Below are positions 17,313 to 27,700 of a DNA stretch of 52,277 bases, in pieces (position 1 is the stretch's first letter; the number at the start of each line of letters is the position of its first letter). Below the pieces are notes generated by a model, which did no database searches, was not told the DNA's origin, and was given only the letters and a program-made list of their open reading frames with translations. This stretch comes from an uncultured Verrucomicrobiota bacterium. Lineage in GTDB: Bacteria > Verrucomicrobiota > Verrucomicrobiia > Limisphaerales > UBA9464. A program made the position numbers and the translations under genes. The stretch covers positions 1-52,277 of the forward strand of contig CAILNN010000305.1 of NCBI GenBank assembly GCA_903835555.1, given 5' to 3'.

Positions 17313-19502
17313 GTGGCCCGCGAGTATCAGCTCAATCCGTTTCAAGCTCCGCCGGAACTGCGGATTGACTACGCCGCTGAACTTAACGGGCAGCAATTGG
17401 CGGCTGTCAGCGCGGCCCCCGGACCGGCCTTGGTCCTGGCCGGGGCTGGAGCTGGCAAGACCCGAACGCTGACCTACCGCGTTGCCTGGCTGATCGAACA
17501 TGGTATCCCGCCGGAGCGCATCCTGTTGCTGACCTTCACCAACAAGGCGGCACGGGAGATGATGCAGCGCGTGACCGATTTGGCGGGAACCAACCTGACC
17601 ACTCTTTGGGGAGGCACCTTTCACTCCCTTGGACTGCGTATTCTCCGACGGCATCCAGAGCGATTGGGATATCGACCGGATTTTGGAGTCGCCGACCGCG
17701 ATGACGCAAAGGAGCTGCTGGCGGCCTGCGTTGGAGAATCGGGATTGGACGATGGCAAGAAGCTTTTTCCAAAGCCTGAGGTGTTGCTGGAGCTTTTTTC
17801 CAAGGCGGTCAACACCGGCACTCCCTTGGCGCAGGTCATCGCCGAAGAGCACGCGAGTTTCCTGACCCAGATCGAGAATATCCATAAGCTTCAACAGCGA
17901 TATACCGAACGAAAGCGGGATGCGGGATTGATGGACTTTGACGATTTGCTGGTGCGCTGGCTGGAACTTTTGCGCGACCACGAGGATGTCCGGGAGGTTT
18001 ACCAACGGCGGTTCCAGTTTGTCTTGGTGGATGAATATCAAGACACAAACCGGCTTCAGGGCGAATTGCTCGACCTTCTGAGTGCGCGCCACGGCAATCT
18101 GATGGCGGTGGGGGATGACGCGCAAAGCATCTATTCGTGGCGTGGTGCTAATTTTGCCAATATTATCGAGTTCCCGGAACGGCATTTGGGGACGCATGTT
18201 TTCAAGATCGAGACCAATTATAGGAGTTCACCGGAAATCCTGGCATTAGCCAACGCGGCGATTTCGGGAAACACCCGGCAATTCCCCAAGGCATTGGTTC
18301 CGGCCCGACCGTCGGGTCCCAAACCGGTACTGGTTACTTGTGGCGAGGCTTCGGAGCAGGCGGCGTTTGTCGCACAACGCGCTTTGGAATTGCGGGAGGA
18401 GGGACGTCCGCTGGCGGATATGTGCGTGCTCTACCGATCGCATTTTCATGCGATGGAACTGCAGTTGGAACTGACCCGGCGTCGGATTCCCTTCTTGATC
18501 ACCAGCGGCCTCCGTTTTTTTGAGCAAGCCCATGTCAAAGACGTCGCCGCCTACATCAAGCTGGTGACCAATCCATTCGATGAGCTGGCGTTTAAGCGGA
18601 TGGTCAAGATGATGCCGGGAGTGGGCCTGAAGAGCGCTGACAAACTGTGGCAGGAATATCGCGGGGCACTGGAGGTCGAAGCCGCCTTCTTCGCGAAGCC
18701 GCGTCCGGCGGCTCCGGTGGCTGATGTCGACGGCGGGGAGCCGACCGTTTCAAAGGAACAAATGATGCCATTGGTGGCACCCGTTCTGGGCGCGATCGCC
18801 AATAAGGTCTCGAAAAAGTCGGTGACGGCATGGGCGCATTGGATGGCAACGATTGCGCAGATTGAGAAGCCGCCGGTTCGGTTCTCGCCCTCGGATATGA
18901 TCCGGCAGGTTTTGAAGGCTGATTATATCGACTACGCCGAGGCGACGTTTGAAAACGCGAAGACACGGCTTGAAGATTTGGAGCAATTGGCGACCTATGC
19001 GGAGCAGTTTACCGACACGACCGAGTTTTTGGCCCAATTAGCCTTGCAGACAAATTTGGAAGCGGAGGCATCCACCTCGGAAGAAAAGGAAGACGAGGAC
19101 CGGTTACGGCTTTCGAGCATTCATCAGGCGAAGGGGCTCGAATTTGGGGTGGTTTTTGTGATCATGCTTTGCGATGGGCTATTCCCATCGGCCTGGAGTC
19201 TCGATGATTTGGAAGGATTGGAAGAGGAGCGCCGGTTGTTCTATGTGGCGGTGACACGGGCCAAGGATGAACTCTATCTGAGTTACCCGCTCTTGCGCTA
19301 TACCCATGGAGCGGGAGCCGCGATGCAGCAGGCTTCTCGTTTTTTAGGGGAGATACCGTCGGAATTGGTAGAGGAATGGAACCTGCGTCCGGCGTATGGG
19401 GCACCGGTTCAGGTACGGAGGCCTGATCCCCGGGCGGTGGCGGATGAGTTTCGCGAAGCGGACATATCCGGGGAGCCGGACCCGGAGGGAGAGCCGTTTT
19501 GA
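17313..19502 (+). CDS. UvrD/Rep/PcrA superfamily 1 DNA helicase
   Basis: This 729-residue 3'-5' DNA helicase uses a GTG start. Walker A is AGAGAGKT (residues 43-50); then come TFTNKAAREM (Ia), WGGTFHSLGLRILRR, VDEYQDTN (II), GDDAQSIYSWRGA (III), NYRSSPEIL (IV), SIHQAKGLEFGVVFV (V) and EERRLFYVAVTRAKDEL (VI). All are intact. The family unwinds DNA in repair and replication restart. An acidic insert near residue 590 (EEKEDEDRL) precedes motif V. It does not carry the extra nuclease domain of AddA/RecB. Whether it is PcrA, UvrD or Rep cannot be decided by eye. Confidence 0.95.
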   Translation: MAREYQLNPFQAPPELRIDYAAELNGQQLAAVSAAPGPALVLAGAGAGKTRTLTYRVAWLIEHGIPPERILLLTFTNKAAREMMQRVTDLAGTNLTTLWGGTFHSLGLRILRRHPERLGYRPDFGVADRDDAKELLAACVGESGLDDGKKLFPKPEVLLELFSKAVNTGTPLAQVIAEEHASFLTQIENIHKLQQRYTERKRDAGLMDFDDLLVRWLELLRDHEDVREVYQRRFQFVLVDEYQDTNRLQGELLDLLSARHGNLMAVGDDAQSIYSWRGANFANIIEFPERHLGTHVFKIETNYRSSPEILALANAAISGNTRQFPKALVPARPSGPKPVLVTCGEASEQAAFVAQRALELREEGRPLADMCVLYRSHFHAMELQLELTRRRIPFLITSGLRFFEQAHVKDVAAYIKLVTNPFDELAFKRMVKMMPGVGLKSADKLWQEYRGALEVEAAFFAKPRPAAPVADVDGGEPTVSKEQMMPLVAPVLGAIANKVSKKSVTAWAHWMATIAQIEKPPVRFSPSDMIRQVLKADYIDYAEATFENAKTRLEDLEQLATYAEQFTDTTEFLAQLALQTNLEAEASTSEEKEDEDRLRLSSIHQAKGLEFGVVFVIMLCDGLFPSAWSLDDLEGLEEERRLFYVAVTRAKDELYLSYPLLRYTHGAGAAMQQASRFLGEIPSELVEEWNLRPAYGAPVQVRRPDPRAVADEFREADISGEPDPEGEPF

Positions 19503-19610
19503 AATCGGGCTCTTGGGCGTGTTTTCAAAATGCATTGGCCTGTCTGCGGGCCAGAACACGCAACGGGAGATTGCCGTCCTTCGGCATTCGATCTAGATTC
19601 TACACCTTCC

Positions 19611-21644
19611 ATGAGATTTCGCGCCATCAGCCTGCTTCTGGTCGGTTTGTTCGGTTTATTCGTGCATGCGGAACCGCCGCCTGCCGACCTCGTGCCCTTC
19701 GCGGGACTCAGTCCGGAAGACGCGGCGGCAAAGGCCACCCTGCCGCCTGGGTTTAAGCTCCATTTGTTTGCGGGCGAGCCGGACATCGTCCAGCCGATAG
19801 CTTTTTGCCTGGATCATCGCGGCCGCGTGTGGGTAGCGGAAGGCCTGTGCTATCCGCGTCGGCATGAGGAGGGTAAAGGAATTGACCGGATTCTGTGCTT
19901 TGAAGATACGAACGGCGACCACCACTTCGATCGGTGCACCGTGGTCATGACCAACCTCAATTTAGTCTCCGGACTGGAATGGGGTTTTGGCGGACTTTGG
20001 GTCGGGGCGGCTCCCTACCTGATGTATATCCCGATCGAAGATGGGAGCGTACCGAAAGCGGCGGGCGCTCCGCGCATTTTGCTGGATGGTTGGAATTACA
20101 CGGCAGATACCCATGAGACGCTCAATACCCTGACTTGGGGGCCTGATGGATGGCTCTATGGCTGTCACGGGGTTTTTTGCCCTTCCCATGTTGGAAAACC
20201 GGGTGCCTCGGAAGCCGATCGGCAATGGGTGGACGCGGCCATCTGGCGATATCATCCGGCCACGCACGCCTTTGAAATCTTCAGCGAAGGCGGCAGCAAT
20301 CCGTGGGGAATTGATTTTGACGAGCACGGCCAGCTCTGGGCAGAAATGTGTGTTATTCCGCATCTTCACCACTTGGTGCAGGGTGGGCGCTATATTCGCC
20401 AGGGTGGCGAACATTTCACCATCAATGCAGCGGAAACGGCACGCAATGCCCGGCATCGCGATCCAGGAAGCCGCAAACCGATTTTCCCTTACGTCTACGA
20501 GGATATTCAAGCGGTGGGGGATCACGTTCACTGGGCCGGCGGTTCGGGACCTCATGCGGCCAATGGGCGCAGCGACGCTGTGGGCGGCGGGCATGCTCAT
20601 GCGGGGATGATGTGCTATTTGGGAACCAGTTGGCCGGAGGAATACCGGGGAAAACTGATCATCGGAAACATCCACGGCCAGCGCCTGAATATGGATATTC
20701 CTGAGGCTGTCGGATCGGGATATGTAGGCCATCACGGCCAAGACTTCCTGAATTTCAATGACACATGGTCACAAACTTTGAATCAACGTTACGATCAGGA
20801 TGGATCGGTCTATATCATCGACTGGTACGACAAAAACCAATGCCATCACAACCGCGAGGACGGCCACGATCGGAGCAATGGGCGGATTTATCATATTGTC
20901 TATAATGACCAGCGACACACGGTGGTTGATTTGAACCGACTTTCCGATGATGAACTTGCGGGATTGGTGCCTTCACGCAATGAATGGATGAGTGCTCACT
21001 CACGCCGAGTGCTACAAGAGCGGGCGGTGAAGTCGGCAGGAATCGATGTGGGAGACTCCCGGCCAGTGGCCCGAGACGAACTGGCACGACTCATTGGAGC
21101 GAGCGGTTCATCAAGCATTCGGAATGAATTGAAGAAGAATGTTTCTGAAGAGAAGTCGAGTTCAGGGCGACTACGTGACCTTTGGGCAATGCATGATGTG
21201 GCTCCGCTCAATTGGGAGGAAGCCAAGCCGTTGCTGGAAGATTCGGACGACTGGATTCGCTGCTGGAGCTTGCAATTGGTCGCTGAGAACGTGACACAAT
21301 GGTTCCCCCCGGGGGGGCCGGCGGAAGCCGAAGCCATTGCCGCACTAACCCGCCGAGCGAAGGATGATAGGTCGCCGGTTGTCCGCCGATTTGTCGCCAG
21401 TGCGCTTCAGCGTTTCCCGATTCCAAGCCGCTGGACGACGCTCACCCAATTGGTTGGACATGGTGAGGATGCAGGTGATCATTATCTTCCGTTGATGTAT
21501 TGGTACGCGGCCGAGGGACCGGTGGCTACCGATCCTTCGCACGGAATGGACCTCATTCGGGCTTCGCGGATTCCCAGAGTCCGGGAATGGATTGCTCGAA
21601 GAATCGCTGCGTTGAGCTTGGCTTCCAATTCGTTCAACCCATGA
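19611..21644 (+). CDS. Exported PVC-type membrane-bound dehydrogenase domain protein
   Basis: This 677-residue protein has a signal peptide (MRFRAISLLLVGLFGLFVHA). A beta-propeller dehydrogenase-like domain of the PVC family (TIGR02604 type) follows: LPPGFKLHLFAGEPDIVQPI, AFCLDHRGRVWVAE, DRILCFEDTNGDHHFD and HETLNTLTWGPDGWLYG. The C-terminal part is HEAT-like helices with no heme site of its own. The gene overlaps the next one by ATGA (21641-21644), and that gene supplies the cytochrome. In many relatives dehydrogenase, HEAT region and heme domain form one chain; here they are two. A periplasmic oxidoreductase acting on a sugar-like substrate is inferred. Confidence 0.88.
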   Translation: MRFRAISLLLVGLFGLFVHAEPPPADLVPFAGLSPEDAAAKATLPPGFKLHLFAGEPDIVQPIAFCLDHRGRVWVAEGLCYPRRHEEGKGIDRILCFEDTNGDHHFDRCTVVMTNLNLVSGLEWGFGGLWVGAAPYLMYIPIEDGSVPKAAGAPRILLDGWNYTADTHETLNTLTWGPDGWLYGCHGVFCPSHVGKPGASEADRQWVDAAIWRYHPATHAFEIFSEGGSNPWGIDFDEHGQLWAEMCVIPHLHHLVQGGRYIRQGGEHFTINAAETARNARHRDPGSRKPIFPYVYEDIQAVGDHVHWAGGSGPHAANGRSDAVGGGHAHAGMMCYLGTSWPEEYRGKLIIGNIHGQRLNMDIPEAVGSGYVGHHGQDFLNFNDTWSQTLNQRYDQDGSVYIIDWYDKNQCHHNREDGHDRSNGRIYHIVYNDQRHTVVDLNRLSDDELAGLVPSRNEWMSAHSRRVLQERAVKSAGIDVGDSRPVARDELARLIGASGSSSIRNELKKNVSEEKSSSGRLRDLWAMHDVAPLNWEEAKPLLEDSDDWIRCWSLQLVAENVTQWFPPGGPAEAEAIAALTRRAKDDRSPVVRRFVASALQRFPIPSRWTTLTQLVGHGEDAGDHYLPLMYWYAAEGPVATDPSHGMDLIRASRIPRVREWIARRIAALSLASNSFNP

Positions 21645-22867
21645 AGAATCGACTTTCGCCCCTATTCCGCCAAGTTTCCATCCTTGGATTGGCTGCCGCC
21701 CTTGCCGTGGCCGCCCCAGTCACCGGAAACGCGGATAATTCGCCGCTGGCTCAATTGACGGAGCTCATGACCTCGACTTCGGACGACGCGGTTCGTATCG
21801 ATATCCTCAAAGGAATTCGATCGGCGGTCGAAGGCCAACGTCAAGTTCCGATGCCTGCCGGATGGGCGGCATTGGAAACCGAGCTAACCTCGTCTGCGAA
21901 CATCGAAATTCGTGGCCTGGCGCAATCTCTGGGCCTGACATTTGGGAGTGAAAAAGCGATGGCATCGCTTCGCCAAACAGCCGTTGACCCAACGGCACCG
22001 GTCGAGTTGCGACGTTCGGCCTTGGAGTCTCTTGTGCGTGTCCATGATCCGGCCCTCGCCCCGCTGCTGCAAAGTCAACTGACGGATATCCACGTCCGGG
22101 ATATCGCCTTGCGCGGGTTGGGTGGATACGACGATGCCCGGACACCGACGGCGGTCCTGGCTGTTTACGGGGAATTGAACGGTGCGGAGCGTCGGGACGC
22201 TCTGAATACGCTGGCGGGACGCGTGAGCCATGCCCGAGCGCTATTGGACGCGGTAGGAGTAGGAAAGGTGGCCAAGAGCGAATTGACCGCCGACTTGGTA
22301 CGACAGTTGCGCAATTTGAAGGACGAAAAACTGCGAGACCAATTAACAGAGGTGTGGGGGGTAATCCACGAAACGAGCCCAGACATGCAGAAGGAAGTGG
22401 AAAAATATAAGGGAATTTACTGGGCAGGCGGCTCTCAACCGGGAGATGCGCCCCGCGGGCGGGCCCTATTTAATCGAATCTGCGCCCAGTGCCATCATCT
22501 TTTTGATTTTGGAGGAGAGGTCGGACCCAACATCACCGGTGCCAACCGGGGCGACTTGGATTACCTGTTGCAAAATATCCTGTATCCCAATGCGGTGATC
22601 CCGAATGAATATCGGGCGGCGACTTTGGAAACCAAGGATGGGCGGGTGATCACCGGGATAATCAAGTCCCAAACAACCTCGGGCTATTTGGTTCAGACCA
22701 TCAATGAGCAGGTCAATCTTCCGCGATCCGAGGTGAACAAGGTGGACCAATCGGAAATCTCGATGATGCCGGAGGGGTTGATATCGACCCTTCAACCACA
22801 AGAAATTCGGGATTTACTCTATTACTTGGGTCGTCCTGGCCAGGTACCACTACCTGTGGTAAAGTGA
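21641..22867 (+). CDS. Exported HEAT-repeat and c-type heme-binding protein
   Basis: This 408-residue protein has a signal peptide (FRQVSILGLAAALAVAAPV), HEAT-like helices to about residue 260 and a C-terminal cytochrome c domain. In the latter, ALFNRICAQCHHLFDFGG has CxxCH, GEVGPNITGANRGDLDYLL follows, and SEISMMPEGLISTLQ supplies the axial-Met region. This is the PVC "putative heme-binding" domain (TIGR02603 type). It is translationally coupled to the dehydrogenase at 19611 and probably accepts electrons from it in the periplasm. Confidence 0.9.
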   Translation: MKNRLSPLFRQVSILGLAAALAVAAPVTGNADNSPLAQLTELMTSTSDDAVRIDILKGIRSAVEGQRQVPMPAGWAALETELTSSANIEIRGLAQSLGLTFGSEKAMASLRQTAVDPTAPVELRRSALESLVRVHDPALAPLLQSQLTDIHVRDIALRGLGGYDDARTPTAVLAVYGELNGAERRDALNTLAGRVSHARALLDAVGVGKVAKSELTADLVRQLRNLKDEKLRDQLTEVWGVIHETSPDMQKEVEKYKGIYWAGGSQPGDAPRGRALFNRICAQCHHLFDFGGEVGPNITGANRGDLDYLLQNILYPNAVIPNEYRAATLETKDGRVITGIIKSQTTSGYLVQTINEQVNLPRSEVNKVDQSEISMMPEGLISTLQPQEIRDLLYYLGRPGQVPLPVVK

Positions 22868-23025
22868 CCGGGCTAAGAAATTGATGTAGAGTAGATTGCG
22901 GTCAGTACCCGGCCTTTGGTGCCGGAATTCAGGCATTCAATTGATCTCATTGAAAGTCAAAGAGTTAGACATCCCTCAGAAAACCACTTGACTTCCTCAG
23001 GCCGCATTTCTTCAATGGGTGGCAG

Positions 23026-24618
23026 ATGAACCTTCATAGACGTGTTACGTTACGGTTCTTACTTATCCTCGGATGCTTTATGATCAGCCCAAACTCACGT
23101 GGGGCATTGCATCATGCAAAAGAATCGGTCGGTTCGGCTAGCGATTCGACGGTCCGTGTGTCGACCACCCCGGTTTCGGGGGCGACTCATTCCATAACAG
23201 CCACCGAAGCTGGCACGCCTGAGATTCGCACTAACGGGGTGACGGACTTGAGTCATCCCATCGCGAGCGATCACCGGGCCACCGTCACCGGTGGAAATTC
23301 GAGTGGAACGACCTCTATTGGAACGACCTCTACTGGAACCATTTCTCACGTGGCGAGCTATCCTGTGGCCATCTGGATGGTGCCGAGCCGGGAGTATCAA
23401 TGGAAGCTATGGGAGACATCGACCGCATTGGCGAACCTTGTAAAAACGTCAATCAATAAGACAGTACAGGGTGCCCATGTTCCCGCTTTTCAGCCGCATG
23501 CGACGCTTTGTACCGGGGAGATTGCCTACACCTCGTTATCCGATCTGGAAGATAAGCTTACCCGATTACAAAGGCAAGTGGAGACGTTTCGCGCTTCCTT
23601 GACGGGAGCAACCCATGAAAGCCCTCGATGGAAAATAGGACCGATCGGCTTTGGGACTTGGTGGTCACAGTTTTTATACATTCATCTGGACACCGAGAGA
23701 TGGCCATTCGGTACAAACCGATCGGAGGCTATGGCAGCCTTTAACGTCCTGTCGAATCGATTTGGTTTGTCAACCCTGAAGGATGCGTGCGGCACCAACC
23801 ATGACGTGATGCCCCACATCAGCCTGCTTTATTGTCCTAATGACCGGATCACGGCCCTCAACAACCAAATCAGCCGGGACGAGTGGACCCAGACTATTCG
23901 GAACTTGCCGTGGGAATCGGACATCTCATTTGAAGCCATCCAAGTAGCGACGCCTATGCCCTACTCAACCCAGTGGGAGGACTTGGTTAACGGCGATCGG
24001 CTACCATTTCCCGTTCAATGGAGAATCATTTACACCTGTCGGTTGGGAGGTGACCGAGCCAAAGCGGAGGGAAAATTGACCCGCGTCGTGTCTGGAGGGC
24101 AGACCGGCCCTGACACGGCGGGCCTGCGCGCGGCACTGCAATGCGGTCTCAAGACTGGAGGGTGGTGTCCACCTGACGGAAGAAATGAGGCTGGGGAAAT
24201 CCCGGCTGAATTCATGCTGAAACGGACGAGCTCCGATGCAAGCCCGGATGCGCCGTCGATTCCGCGTTCGTTGCGCACGCTACTAAATGTCAGAGACTCG
24301 GACGCCACGCTGATTCTATGGCCAGAGGGATTGGCCCTCGATGAAAGACGCTATGCCGGAACACTTTACACCAGTTGGACAGCGGCGAAACTGGGGAAAC
24401 CGATCCTTTTCAGCAGCCCCAATCCGGAGGACCCGGCGGGAATTGCCACCGTCGTCCATTGGTTGAGGGAGCATTCGGTAGGGACTCTCAATGTTGCTGG
24501 ACCGCTGGAGAGCTCATCACCGTGTATTGGGGAGAACTCCTACCGATTTCTGTTGAACGTCTTTGAGCAGGTCAAATCCGAAACAACGATTGATGATCTT
24601 CATCCGGGAGCCAGGTAG
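23026..24618 (+). CDS. Exported fusion: 2H cyclic phosphodiesterase and cpYpsA/SLOG domain
   Basis: This 530-residue protein has three parts. Residues 1-27 are a signal-like hydrophobic start (RFLLILGCFMIS), and 35-108 a Ser/Thr-rich linker. Residues about 112-340 are a 2H phosphoesterase of the plant/yeast cyclic phosphodiesterase type, with the two catalytic motifs PHATL (H158, T160) and PHISL (H264, S266). Residues 352-520 are a circularly permuted YpsA-like SLOG domain ("putative molybdenum carrier" family): SGGQTGPDTAG, GGWCPPDGRNEAGEIP, NVRDSDATLILW and LNVAGPLESSSP. Known CPDases open ADP-ribose 1'',2''-cyclic phosphate, and SLOG domains bind nucleotide-derived ligands, so an NAD- or ADP-ribose-linked role is inferred. 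The ATG at 23026 is the only one that gives the leader. Confidence 0.75.
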   Translation: MNLHRRVTLRFLLILGCFMISPNSRGALHHAKESVGSASDSTVRVSTTPVSGATHSITATEAGTPEIRTNGVTDLSHPIASDHRATVTGGNSSGTTSIGTTSTGTISHVASYPVAIWMVPSREYQWKLWETSTALANLVKTSINKTVQGAHVPAFQPHATLCTGEIAYTSLSDLEDKLTRLQRQVETFRASLTGATHESPRWKIGPIGFGTWWSQFLYIHLDTERWPFGTNRSEAMAAFNVLSNRFGLSTLKDACGTNHDVMPHISLLYCPNDRITALNNQISRDEWTQTIRNLPWESDISFEAIQVATPMPYSTQWEDLVNGDRLPFPVQWRIIYTCRLGGDRAKAEGKLTRVVSGGQTGPDTAGLRAALQCGLKTGGWCPPDGRNEAGEIPAEFMLKRTSSDASPDAPSIPRSLRTLLNVRDSDATLILWPEGLALDERRYAGTLYTSWTAAKLGKPILFSSPNPEDPAGIATVVHWLREHSVGTLNVAGPLESSSPCIGENSYRFLLNVFEQVKSETTIDDLHPGAR

Positions 24619-24738
24619 GGTATCCCGAGGCGGTCATCGGCGACCGATGGGGAGAGAAGCGTAGATTCGCGTGGAATTTCCTTTCCTAAAAGAGGCTAGT
24701 TCCGGCTTCTTTAGCGGTGAACGGACTAACCCACCGCC

Positions 24739-27700
24739 ATGAACACGACAACTCTGTCCGCTAACGCCGAAATTCGCTATCTCAACCTCAAGTTGGCCGA
24801 ATTGGGCCAACCGGTCTTCCATGCACGAGTCAACTCCGAGGTGGCCGTTACGGTGGCCTCCTTTATTGCCCGGAGTCGTGAAAAGGACCGACTGCTAAGC
24901 GGGCATCTTTGCCCGGTTGATGCGCGAATCCAATCATTCCTCTACGATTACCTCGGAGAAGAGATGGTGGCACCGCGACTTCCTCCCCAAACGTTATTAT
25001 TAGACCTACCGGGAATTGCTCGCGTGGCGTCCTTGCCTCCCGACCGGGACGAGTTTGTATCCGACATCATCCGCACTTACCGGGTGGGAAATGGCGTTCT
25101 CCATAATCCCAAGTCAGATCGGCGGACCACCGAAGGCATTTTCCACGTCACGGAGGGTGGAATCCCGATTCCCGACGACAAGAAGGCGGTACCAAGGGGG
25201 GTTTTCGGTCGACTGCTGCAGCGAGCCTTCAGCCCGCCGGAAAGCCTGATGGAGCTGCCGTTTACGACCTCGCAGTCGGAACGAGCCAAATGCTGGGTGT
25301 CGCTCTACCTTCGCCCGGTTATATGTCCGGAAGTGCCTGGTTTCATTGCCGAACAACGGATGGAAACCCGATTCTTTGCGCCGGGCAATCTGGTGAGCAA
25401 TTTGGATTTCGTGGAGACGATTTTCGGGAATGCTGGAGACCCAAATCTTCCCGAAAACGACGCTGCACTGGATCCGGAGCATTGGTCAGGTCACACCGGA
25501 TGCGTCATTTTGGCGCCTCATTTGGTCAAGACTGTAACGAAGAAGGAACTGGGCCTTCCGGCATGGGAGAACGCAACGGACCGGCAGCGTCGAGATGGCA
25601 TGTGCTGGAAAGACGCGAACGAATGGTACAATGACGGAACGGCATTCAAGATCACTGCGCGTGATGCCAGCGGAGTTATCGTAACCATCCTGGGAGACAA
25701 CTACTACGGCTACTGCAAGAAAGAGGTCAAAACCCAGATATCGTTTGCCGCCAACCTTTTTGGAATCGCAGAGGAGGAACATGCGGGAGGAGCGCTGGTG
25801 TTTCCCTGTTACGACTTGGCGGGGGAGTATGATGCGAACTTACATCGGCATGAGTTTCCGCAAACCTTCGAATCCACGGCCCAGTTGCTTGGGGAGACAA
25901 TCGATATCAAGCCGGAGGGGTATGCGATTGATCGCCAGCATCCATCGATCGTCTACGTGCCGGAAAACACCCGGTTTGACCTTGAGCGGCAATCGGTCTC
26001 ATGGACAACACCCAACGGTCCGCAATCGATTCACCTCCGCGTTGACCATTTTTATTTTCTCCCGAGTGGGTTTCGGGTTCATCTGGAAGAACCAGTGGGG
26101 AATCGTGCCTGGCGGCTGATCGGCACGAAGCCCGAGGGCGTTCTTTGTCATAAACCGTGCACCGTAAGTGGCGGGGGCAAGAGTGAAATCTCAAAGCCGA
26201 TCACCGACGCCATCATCCACGGTCCGGTTTTTGTTGCTGATTTTCATAAGGACTTTGAGGCTGTCGGGAGCTTGATTCGTCATGACTTTTCCAATCGCTT
26301 TCGCGATCCTGCTTTCCGCGGGAAGGACCATCGGGCCATCCTGGCCCCGGATCGATCGCTGGGAAGCGTCATTAAGTTGCTGACGCCGAGCAGCGATTAC
26401 AGTCCTGAATTCAATACGTGGCTGATCGGAATTCCGCAGCACATCAAGGAATTGGTCTTTGTCGTGAAACGCTTTTGGAAGCCAGCGTGGGGCGATCAGT
26501 GGGAAAGCCAATTCGCGGTCGATGTGGTCAATGGACAACCGTCCAATGAACTTCGGATCGGTCGCAAGCGATTGGCGACACAGTTTCTCCGCGTTGGATA
26601 CGACTTGGACGATCAGTGGCGGGTTTTTGGGTTGCGCAAGGACTTTCATCCAGCGGTGAAGGTGCAGATGGAAGACGACATCACCGCCAGCGTAACCGTC
26701 CCACGGGGTCATCTATCTGGATTGGCGGACTCAGCCATCCAGCATTCGCTTAAATTTATCGTCAATACGGAGAACCGGCTTTTTCAACGTCCTGACGACG
26801 CCTTTGTGCGCGGCTACGACCATTTCGCCGAGGAAGAATTCGCGGAATCGGGGAACTTCTTTTCCAACTACGAAGCGCTGAGCAAGCAGCAGGTATTGGA
26901 CATCATTGATGATGCGATTGGCTTCCGGCAATTTACGGTTCCGACGCAGGAACTGTTGAAAACCGCCGCAGCAGACCCGTCAGTATCGTTTCTCGTGTGC
27001 ACGGCATTTCCAAGAATTGTCGAGGGAAAGCCGACCAAGAATCCTCGCTATTTGCAGGCTCGACCGGATTTACGCGACCCGAGGACACGCCACATGGCCG
27101 AGCGCGGTGCCCGGCTGGCTCGCCGACTAACCTTGGATAAACCGGTTCATTCCCCAGTGACCTCGGTATTGGCTGGACGTCGGAACAACCCGGCTGAAGG
27201 GAAAATCCGCTCGCTAGCGTGTTATGGTCCGATCCATTACATGGAATTGCCAGAGTTGTTCATGGAGTTCATCGCCTCTATGACTGGCAAGTCCCCAAGC
27301 ACCACGGGAGCTGGGAGTGAAGGGGCCATGACCAAATCTCCGTTCAATGCGTTGCCTCCCGTTTATGACCTCAATGCCGCTCTGGTTGGCTACATGGTGA
27401 GCGGGTATCACTGCTTTCTCACCAGTGCCGGATGCCTCGGACCGAAGACCCGGGTTGATCACGATATCTCGCTCCTGGTTCCGGAACTGTGGTGTCGATT
27501 GGGTAATGAAGAGCGGGACCCCCGCTGGCTCATTCAGCAGGGGATGTTGGAGCGGTTGGAGGACCGGGAAATTGCTGGCCGCACCGTGGCTGCGAGTCGG
27601 CTGGGCTATCGGGTGACCCGCAAATTCGTCAATGCCTTCTTTGGACGAATCTTTAACCATCCGCACGCTGTCTTGACGGACGAGATGCTGAAGCCGGAAT

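Noticed and set aside
17190..18197. 335-codon minus-strand frame
   Set aside because: It is antisense to the helicase, which has all its motifs on the plus strand.
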